DNA from: CAZXEU01 sp964639665
GTDB taxonomy: Bacteria > Bacteroidota > Rhodothermia > Rhodothermales > Bin80
Direction: 5' to 3'
Length of the DNA stretch: 9,238 nucleotides
NCBI GenBank assembly: GCA_964639665.1
Contig: CAZXEU010000066.1
Span: forward strand, 1-9,238
Numbering within the stretch: position 1 is the stretch's first letter; each line of letters starts with the position of its first letter. The position numbers and the translations under genes were made by a program. Positions 1 through 6,049 of the stretch are shown here, piece by piece. The notes under the pieces are model-generated. The model was not told where the DNA came from. It saw only the letters and a list, made by a program, of their open reading frames with translations, and did not search any database.

Positions 1-2692
1 CGCCACCACCGCCACCACCATCGTCATCTACAAGGCGGATTGTGGCGGAAGTCACGACATCATTGTTATCCAGGAGTCCGGAAACCGTGACTGTCTCGTT
101 GCTCTCGGCCGCCGTATTGTTAACGGGAGTGAGCACAAACGACCCGGTAGCCAAGCGTTGACTGGCGGGAATCGTGATGCTTATGGTGGAAACGCCGCCA
201 AAACCGACGACACCTGATCTTCCGGATCCCGTAGCAGTGACAGTCACGACGCGCTGCTGAGTGTACAGATCGCCTTGAACTGTTGCCGTAACGGTCACCG
301 TTGTAGCTCCCGCATCTTCGGCAATGCTGCTTGGGCTCACGTCCAAGCGAACTCTTCCGGCAGAAGGAACCGAGCGGTCGACATTCACCGAGTACGTGTT
401 GGAGGCCAGGTTGCCGACGCCGCCTGCGTCGGTTGCCGCGTCAGCTGGAATTCTTACAGTCACGCGGCCATCGGCGCTGGGTTCGATAGTAGCAGTATAG
501 ACGCTGGCTGTGCCCGTGAGGCTAGCGACCGTCGCATTACTGCTAACGGCAACATCTGTCATGTCGAATCCATTTACCGTTGCATCGGCAAATGTAATCG
601 TGACGCCAAAGGGGCCATTCACGGTTCCGGAAGGTCCAGTGACCGTTACAGGCGATGCGACATAACCCGTAAATGAAGCAGCACTAGATCGCTGGTTCCC
701 GAAATTGCCGGTTTCGGAGCGCACGGCATTTGCGCGGACCATGACGGTGCCGTCACCGTCTTCACTGGGGGTTATTGTGGCAAGGAAATTGGTCCTGGAG
801 CCGGTTGGATTGGGAACGACGCGGGTTGCCCTTCCATTGGTTACGACCAGGCCGCTCGTGGTTAGGTTGCTTCGCACATTAGCGGCGAAGACGATATCCA
901 CATCCACCGTTGTTTCGCCGGCAACATGGCTTTGCGGGGTAACAGTCGGACCGGCAAGGCCAACGGCGGACCACACAGAGACGCTGCCGTCTGTCGGGTA
1001 AGGGTTGCCGCCTAAATCCGACGCGCTCGCGAGGCTGACTACTACTTCGGCCGGGCTATCAGGCGTCCCTCCGGTCGGTCTTATCACGGCTCTCCAGCTT
1101 CTGCCGCTGCCTGTTACTTCTTCAACTGCTCCGCCGGTAGCAGATACGCTACTCGTAGTAAGATCTTGCACCGTGCTTGAGAAGCTGAAGCTTACCGTGA
1201 ATTCACCTCCAGTAAACGGACTTGTCTGAGTCCCTCTAGCAGTAGTCGAAATCGAAACGGTAAGGGCTCGGAAGCTAACGGTCCGGGTCAGCTCGGCTCC
1301 GGTCTCGTTTGGATTCCCCGCCAGGTCCGTTACCGTATTGGCCGGGTATGTGATCGTGATTGATGTTGCCGATGCGCTTGGCGTAACACTCGCAGTATAG
1401 CTGCGCTTGGAGGTGCCGACCGCGGCAAAATTGGTGATCGCGTAGTCGCCGCTAGTGCTTAGATCCATCAGTTCGGCCCCTTCCACATCCTCGGAGAAGG
1501 TCATAGTCAATGTGAATGTTCCCTGAACGGTGCCGCTCGGCGCAGAAAGCCTTACCGTGGGATGAGTATGATCGCTTCTTACCGAGAAGGCAGGCGCTGC
1601 GCTGTTTTCCGTACCCGTGCGTGTACTCGTGGCGATGCCCGCTCCGATGTTGACCGTGATCGTGCCTTCATTGGTAGGAGTTATAGTGACCGTGAATTCA
1701 TCTTCTTCCGTATCGTCCAGCGTCCCGCTGGCAGTGCCGTTCGTAACTCTGATGTCTCCCAGTTCAAATCCGTCCACGTCCTCACTGAACGTAACAGTTA
1801 TAGTAAATGCTGCGTCGGTAACCGCGTCCGGCCCGGTAATCGCAACGGAAGGAATGGGCGTTACATTGGAAGCGGTCGTTACGGCGAAGGACGGCACCGG
1901 GTTATTGCCTTCATCCTGGAGCGGCGTCGGAGTCGCCTGGTCTGTGCGCGATTCGGAGTCATACCGAACCGTCACCGCCTGTCCTGCCTTCACGGCACCG
2001 GAGAGCGTTAAGTCCACAGCCATTGTATTCTCACTATTGCGGCCGACACTGCTCACGTCTCTTGTGTCTCCTGCCACCTGCACGCGAAAATGCTTTTCGC
2101 TCCCGGAAGGCTGGAAGGCGTTCATAACCTTATTGAATGCGACCGTAAGCGTAGCGCCGTCAACCGATGCCGATTGAAATTGCGCAAACGCATCGTCATT
2201 GCGAATCTGAAGCGTAGCCGGAGTGATGTTTGCCGTAAAAGAGTTGGCGTCCACTGTACCCGCAAATGTTAGGATATTATGCTTGTTGACCAATAAATCC
2301 GGCGCCACGTCGATGGTTGTGCTCACAGTCTCGCTCCGCGTGCCCGCGGCGATAGTGATGGTATAAGGGCCGGCAGGATCAAGAGTGTACCGTACGTAGT
2401 CTGTCCCCGAAGTAAGGTCCGTTACGTTGACGGTAACCACTACGCCTCCAGCTGGCGCGTTCTGTGTCATCGTCGCCGTTATGTCCAATGGCACGTCATC
2501 GCCTGCGTTCTCGGTAAGCGTTGTCCTGCTTAGCGAGAGCGTTATGGTTCCTATGTTCGTGGGCTGCGCCAATGCCGGCGCGGCGAACAGCGTCAGCAGT
2601 CCGGCGAGCGCGAAGACGGAAAATGCGTGGCGACGAAGCACGCTAGGTACGCGGACGCGGGACTCGAGCATGGATTGGGTTCTCTGGCGCAT
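1..2692 (-). CDS. Large secreted Ig-like / Calx-beta repeat surface protein (3' end beyond window)
   Basis: An open frame of 897 codons with no stop runs off the left edge. I checked every codon on the minus strand. The ATG at 2692 is the most upstream possible start, because an in-frame TAA lies at 2771-2773 with no start codon between; a second ATG is at codon 8. Residues 1-42 look like a signal peptide: Arg-rich n-region, hydrophobic stretch around 23-37, cleavage after APALA at 42. Domains by eye: a Calx-beta-like beta sandwich (about 43-167, ending in NDD); an SwmB-like domain (about 171-272, SVDGATLTVAFNKVM); five Ig-like domains (about 279-375, 377-474, 476-576, 579-678, 680-772), two of which carry FSEDVxGxEL and one the related FADATVNGFDM; a second Calx-beta-like domain (about 776-891, SSIAEDAGATTVTV to VDDD); then Gly residues 892-897, probably a linker. 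The composition is Thr/Val/Ser rich with very little Cys. This suggests an adhesin or cell-surface protein (inference). Ligand and anchoring mode cannot be seen because the C-terminus is missing. Confidence 0.9.
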   Translation of the reverse strand, partial: MRQRTQSMLESRVRVPSVLRRHAFSVFALAGLLTLFAAPALAQPTNIGTITLSLSRTTLTENAGDDVPLDITATMTQNAPAGGVVVTVNVTDLTSGTDYVRYTLDPAGPYTITIAAGTRSETVSTTIDVAPDLLVNKHNILTFAGTVDANSFTANITPATLQIRNDDAFAQFQSASVDGATLTVAFNKVMNAFQPSGSEKHFRVQVAGDTRDVSSVGRNSENTMAVDLTLSGAVKAGQAVTVRYDSESRTDQATPTPLQDEGNNPVPSFAVTTASNVTPIPSVAITGPDAVTDAAFTITVTFSEDVDGFELGDIRVTNGTASGTLDDTEEDEFTVTITPTNEGTITVNIGAGIATSTRTGTENSAAPAFSVRSDHTHPTVRLSAPSGTVQGTFTLTMTFSEDVEGAELMDLSTSGDYAITNFAAVGTSKRSYTASVTPSASATSITITYPANTVTDLAGNPNETGAELTRTVSFRALTVSISTTARGTQTSPFTGGEFTVSFSFSSTVQDLTTSSVSATGGAVEEVTGSGRSWRAVIRPTGGTPDSPAEVVVSLASASDLGGNPYPTDGSVSVWSAVGLAGPTVTPQSHVAGETTVDVDIVFAANVRSNLTTSGLVVTNGRATRVVPNPTGSRTNFLATITPSEDGDGTVMVRANAVRSETGNFGNQRSSAASFTGYVASPVTVTGPSGTVNGPFGVTITFADATVNGFDMTDVAVSSNATVASLTGTASVYTATIEPSADGRVTVRIPADAATDAGGVGNLASNTYSVNVDRSVPSAGRVRLDVSPSSIAEDAGATTVTVTATVQGDLYTQQRVVTVTATGSGRSGVVGFGGVSTISITIPASQRLATGSFVLTPVNNTAAESNETVTVSGLLDNNDVVTSATIRLVDDDGGGGGG

Positions 2693-2737
2693 GGCTCTGA
2701 GTGGTATTGGATTACGAGAGATCAGGAACGAAGAAAT

Positions 2738-2762
2738 CGCAGGCCACCGTACGTGGCCTGCG
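2738..2762 (-). promoter_or_regulatory. Perfect 10-bp hairpin upstream of the surface-protein gene
   Basis: On the plus strand, arms CGCAGGCCAC and GTGGCCTGCG flank a 5-nt spacer. On the minus strand the hairpin is followed by ATTTCTTCGTT, a T-rich but interrupted tail. It ends 45 nt before the ATG at 2692. It could be an intrinsic terminator for minus-strand transcripts arriving from the glnN side, an attenuator or stability hairpin in the surface-protein leader, or a dyad operator. The sequence does not decide between these. Confidence 0.5.
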
Positions 2763-3013
2763 ACCGAATGTTACGAGGGGACAGATCCTCCGTTCTGCCT
2801 GCAAGGCCGCAGACAGAGTCCGTGGGCAGCAATACCAGTTTCCTGCTTTCCAGGGACCCGGACTTGCCGCTTTCGTTTGCGCAAGGCGTTTCGATATACT
2901 TGTTCAGGCTGTCTGCGTGTCTGTTTGTCGCATCAGACGTGCGACGACCGCCGCCATGCTACAACGGATTGCCGTTATTCTAAGTAATACACTCGAAATG
3001 GGCAAGGTAGCTA

Positions 3014-3044
3014 ACGGAAAAACCGGCTCGACCCTAATTGAGCC
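3014..3044 (-). terminator. Weak terminator-like stem with T tract
   Basis: Read on the minus strand, GGCTC (3044-3040), a 10-nt loop and GAGCC (3029-3025) are followed by GG and a run of five T. The stem is only 5 bp, so this is a weak candidate. It lies about 700 bp past the glnN stop in the direction of glnN transcription and might end that transcript or an unseen one. Confidence 0.2.
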
Positions 3045-3750
3045 TACTCTATAGGCCGCCAACAATCTTCCGCAGGCCACCTTAAGGCTCCGGGAAATAG
3101 GACCGCGACCGACGCTTGGGCACGTGCATACCACCCATTTTCACCACAGAAAGCTACGTATTGCGTCTAAAACGTGCAAGGAAAGCCTTCAAATTGCGGC
3201 TGGCGTCTAGACATTCCGTGAATCTCACACGTGAGCGATGGCTTGCCAGGCCGGCAATTCAGACAATCGGGGCACTTCGACTCCCTTTCCAAGTGCCACA
3301 CCGAGGACGATATTCACCGCGTGCCGGAGGCGCGGCGGCGGGTTTTCAGGCATCGATTGCTGTTATTGCCACCGGATTTGTACCGCAGTGCGGACCGCCA
3401 TGACGAATACAAGCTGGCATCCGAGACTGACGAATACGTGCGCGGCGGAAGCCGTGAAAATTTAGTGATGCCCTGTCTGCCACGCTCACCGCACGCCTAT
3501 TGCTGACCTGGTCGTCACTGCGCTGGCCGCACGAAATTCAGTATGCGCAGGAAAGAGTCTGCGTACCGGGCCACAAAGTCCGCGGCGCGGCAGCAACCCC
3601 TGTGCGCATCCTCAAGCCTTTCCGGCAGCAGAATCCGCCTTCCAGACGTCTGCAACGCAAGCCTCTGCTTCCGCTTCCTATTGCCGACTTTGCGCCTACC
3701 CGCTCGAGCCTGGCTGCAACCCAGGCGGGAAGAGTTCTCTGCAGGTGCCT

Positions 3751-5913
3751 CTAGTGCAGGAACAGCATTTCGCTGTAGGTCGGAAGCGACCAGTAATCGC
3801 CTGGTACCAGCTCCTCCAGTCTGTCCGCCGCCTCGCGCACGACGGCCATGGCCGGTATGACCTTGTCCCTGGCGTGCGCTGCGCCTTCCGCCACGTCGTC
3901 CGCGTGGCAGTCCGCATGCGAGCTCAGCTCCTCGATTCCCTTGACCAGGCTGTCGATAGTAGCGCTTACCTCGCTTGCCGTGCTGCGCACGCCAACGAGG
4001 TCGAGCCAGCGGCCGCCTTTTTCCACCGTGTCTACGAGTTCGTTGAGGTACTGGACTGCAGCGGGCAGCACCTTTGTTCGCGCAAGCGTCTCCAGCGTCG
4101 ACGCCTCGATGCCGATGTGCGTCTCGTACTGCTCCAGCATCACCTCCTGGCGGCTCTTCAGCTCGCGCTCCGAGAATACGTCGTACTTCTGGAAAAGGGC
4201 GACATTCTTGGGCGAGGACAGCTTGGCCAGCGCAGCGACCGTGTCGCGGAGGTTGAGCAGTCCGCGACCTTCGGCTTCTTCGTGCCACTCTTCGGTGTAG
4301 TTGTCGCCCTCGAAAAGAATGGGGTGCGCTCCGGTAGCCACCTTGCTCACGATCGCAAGGGCGGCCGAATCAAGGCTCTCGCCGGCAGCCATGCGCTCCT
4401 CGAGTTCGCCGGCCATATCGTCAAGCGCCTCACTCACTGCCAGGTTCAGCACCACGTTCGGGAACGATATCGATTGGGACGAGCCCACGGCCCGGAATTC
4501 GAACTTGTTGCCGGTAAAGGCAAACGGCGAGGTCCGGTTGCGGTCGCCGCTATGGCGGAGCAGATTGGGCAGCACGGTGGATCCCAGACCCATGATGCCG
4601 CCCTGTTTGCCGACGGCTCGGTTACCCTTGGCAAGGGCATCAAAAATGGAGCGGAGCTCTTCGCCGAGGAACACGCTCAGGATGGCGGGCGGAGCCTCGT
4701 TGGCACCCAGCCGGTGATCATTGGCCGCGGACGCCACGCTGATGCGGAGCAGGTCCTGGTGCCGGTAGACGGCGAGGATTACGGCCGCGCAGAAGAACAG
4801 AAATCGCTCGTTGTCGTGGGGTGTGTCGCCGGGATCCAGGAGATTGACTCCCGTGTCCGTGCTCATGGACCAGTTGTTGTGCTTGCCGCTTCCGTTGATG
4901 CCGGCGAACGGCTTCTCGTGCAAGAGGCACCGGAGACCATGCTCCCTGGCCGCTTCCCTCAGCACGTGCATGATGAGCTGCTGATGGTCGGAGGCCAGGT
5001 TGGAGTCCGCGAACGTGGGTGCGATTTCGTACTGGCTGGGCGCAACCTCGTTGTGGCGCGTCTTGATGGGGATGCCCAGGCGATACAGCCGCTGCTCTGC
5101 ATCGAGCATGCAGGCGAGAATCCTGGTAGATATCCGCCCGAAATAATGGTCGTCGAGCTCCTGACCCTTGGGGGGCTTGGCGCCAAGAAGGGTGCGGCCG
5201 CAGATGACCAGGTCCGGACGCTCGTTGTAGAAGCCCTCGTCGATCAGGAAGTACTCCTGCTCGGTGCCTACCGTGGTAAATACCCTGGTGGCGGAATCGC
5301 CAAAGAGTTCCAGTACGCGCCGCGCCTGTTCGTCCAGTGCGTCTATGGATCTGAGTAGCGGAGTCTTGTGATCGAGCGATTCGCCCGTCCAGGAAATAAA
5401 TGCGGTAGGAATCGCGAGGTAGCACCCGTTTTCGTTCTCGACAATGAACGCCGGCGAGGTGGGATCCCAGGCCGTATAGCCGCGGGCCTCGAACGTGGCG
5501 CGCAGCCCGCCGCCCGGAAAGCTCGAAGCGTCGGGCTCGCCCTGTATCAGATCCTTGCCGCGAAGCTCAATCGTGGCCGTGCCGTGACCCGATGGCGACA
5601 TGAAGCTGTCGTGCTTCTCGGCCGTGGATCCCGTCAGAGGATGGAACCAGTGTGCATAGTGGGTCGCGCCCCGCTCCAGGGCCCACTCCTGCATGGCCTT
5701 CGCCACGGTGTCCGCTACGTCCGCATCCAGTGCCGCGCCGTGCTCTATGGTTGCCACCATGCTCTGGTAGGCATCCTCCGGCAGGCGCTTTTTCATCTCT
5801 TTAAGCGTAAAGGCATTCTCACCGTACATGGCTTCGAAACCGCTGCTGCCGCCGGTGTGCTCACAGCAGGCGCTGCCGTTTCCCGTGTTGCCATTGCTTG
5901 GATTCGCGTTCAT
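3751..5913 (-). CDS. glnN: Glutamine synthetase type III (ammonium assimilation)
   Basis: Makes glutamine from glutamate, ammonia and ATP in the cytoplasm. The 720 residues match the usual length of about 700-730 for the GSIII family, far longer than GSI or GSII. Family signatures in order: MKKRLPEDAYQSM (40-52); ERGATHYAHWFHPLTGSTAEKHDSF (spanning 80-104); the metal/glutamate site TEQEYFLID (217-225); NEVAPSQYEIAP (288-299); GSGKHNNWSM (341-350) with the conserved His345; DRNRTSPFAF (457-466) followed by FEFRAVGSS (471-479) with the conserved Arg and Glu; and the C-terminal LPTYSEMLF (710-718). All expected active-site segments are present, so it is probably active. The ATG at 5913 was chosen because the frame continues upstream into the sulfatase gene and the first 30 or so residues (Asn/Gly/Ser rich) are already more than the conserved domain needs. 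No Shine-Dalgarno is visible. It is divergent from the sulfatase across 136 bp. Other symbols used for this family are glnA and glnA3. Confidence 0.96.
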   Translation of the reverse strand: MNANPSNGNTGNGSACCEHTGGSSGFEAMYGENAFTLKEMKKRLPEDAYQSMVATIEHGAALDADVADTVAKAMQEWALERGATHYAHWFHPLTGSTAEKHDSFMSPSGHGTATIELRGKDLIQGEPDASSFPGGGLRATFEARGYTAWDPTSPAFIVENENGCYLAIPTAFISWTGESLDHKTPLLRSIDALDEQARRVLELFGDSATRVFTTVGTEQEYFLIDEGFYNERPDLVICGRTLLGAKPPKGQELDDHYFGRISTRILACMLDAEQRLYRLGIPIKTRHNEVAPSQYEIAPTFADSNLASDHQQLIMHVLREAAREHGLRCLLHEKPFAGINGSGKHNNWSMSTDTGVNLLDPGDTPHDNERFLFFCAAVILAVYRHQDLLRISVASAANDHRLGANEAPPAILSVFLGEELRSIFDALAKGNRAVGKQGGIMGLGSTVLPNLLRHSGDRNRTSPFAFTGNKFEFRAVGSSQSISFPNVVLNLAVSEALDDMAGELEERMAAGESLDSAALAIVSKVATGAHPILFEGDNYTEEWHEEAEGRGLLNLRDTVAALAKLSSPKNVALFQKYDVFSERELKSRQEVMLEQYETHIGIEASTLETLARTKVLPAAVQYLNELVDTVEKGGRWLDLVGVRSTASEVSATIDSLVKGIEELSSHADCHADDVAEGAAHARDKVIPAMAVVREAADRLEELVPGDYWSLPTYSEMLFLH

Positions 5914-5938
5914 CGATTCTGGTAGGTTGGGTGGTGGG

Positions 5939-5969
5939 GTACCTATATTAATTGAGCGAATATAGGTAC
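5939..5969. promoter_or_regulatory. 31-bp AT-rich perfect dyad in the glnN/sulfatase divergent region
   Basis: Arms GTACCTATATT and AATATAGGTAC are perfect 11-bp inverted repeats around a 9-bp spacer. The dyad ends 26 bp from the glnN ATG on one side and 80 bp from the sulfatase ATG on the other. The AT-rich arms stand out from their GC-rich surroundings. On the glnN strand one arm reads TATATTCG, one base off the Bacteroidota -7 consensus TAnnTTTG. The long arms, spacing and position fit a dimeric-regulator operator overlapping a promoter (inference); it could also fold as an RNA hairpin in the glnN leader. Confidence 0.6.
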
Positions 5970-5983
5970 TCGGCCTAACTTTT
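5952..5983 (+). promoter_or_regulatory. Possible Bacteroidota-type promoter for the sulfatase
   Basis: TTG (5952-5954), 21 bp, then TAACTTTT (5976-5983) resembles the -33 TTG / -7 TAnnTTTG layout known for Bacteroidota, with the last base off consensus. It lies about 65 bp before the sulfatase ATG, and its -33 part sits inside the spacer of the AT-rich dyad, so a protein bound there could block it. The match is short and could be chance. Confidence 0.3.
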
Positions 5984-5986
5984 TTC

Positions 5987-6026
5987 GGCTCCTGTCCGGT
6001 CTGCATGCAGTTTTGACAGGAAAGCC
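5987..6026. promoter_or_regulatory. Nested symmetric dyad upstream of the sulfatase
   Basis: A perfect palindrome CTGCATGCAG (6001-6010) is flanked at equal 4-bp distances by inverted arms CCTGTC (5991-5996) and GACAGG (6015-6020), all sharing one centre. The symmetry extends outward as GGCT (5987-5990) against AGCC (6023-6026) with two unpaired A. It ends 23 bp before the sulfatase ATG. It may be an operator with two half-site layers or a leader hairpin hiding the start region. If the promoter ending at 5983 is real, this dyad falls at the transcript start or in the leader. Confidence 0.5.
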
Positions 6027-6049
6027 ACACACCTTGCGCTTCCCAGCAA

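Larger units (their letters stand above)
2693..3750. other. Gene-poor stretch of about 1.06 kb between glnN and the surface-protein gene
   Basis: No frame on either strand resembles a known protein, and no tRNA or recognised riboswitch was found. The most protein-like frame is plus strand 3231-3506 (GTG start, 91 codons, rich in Asp, Glu, His and Arg); I recognise no family, and it may be chance or an eroded gene. That frame holds a 10-bp direct repeat TGACGAATAC (3401-3410 and 3428-3437, period 27 bp), which gives two DEY motifs nine codons apart. Other marks are a 7-bp inverted repeat GGCACTT / AAGTGCC (3271-3277, 3291-3297), TTGCC-N5-GGCAA (3243-3257), the palindrome CAGACGTCTG (3643-3652), and an extra copy of the 11-mer CGCAGGCCACC at 3071-3081 that also forms the arm of the 2738 hairpin. 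A 6-bp stem at 3708-3726 lies just past the glnN stop but lacks a T tract. Confidence 0.6.

Noticed and set aside
1562..2272. Several plus-strand frames inside the surface-protein gene
   Set aside because: The minus-strand frame is open throughout with clear beta-sandwich domains; these are shadows.
2820..2930. Possible cyclic-di-GMP riboswitch in the surface-protein leader (minus strand has CGCAAACGAAAGCGG)
   Set aside because: The fragment resembles a GNRA-capped stem, but the conserved GGGACGCAAAGCC core of the GEMM class is missing.
3708..3726. GCCTGG / CCAGGC stem just past the glnN stop as a terminator
   Set aside because: No T tract follows on the minus strand, and the 6-bp stem alone is not enough.
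3515..4288. A 257-codon minus-strand frame overlapping the 3' end of glnN
   Set aside because: Out-of-frame shadow of glnN, very Arg-rich and without motifs.
3745..5358. A 537-codon open frame on the plus strand
   Set aside because: It lies antisense to glutamine synthetase III, whose minus-strand frame carries all family motifs. Its translation has no recognisable motif; long antisense frames are expected in GC-rich genes.
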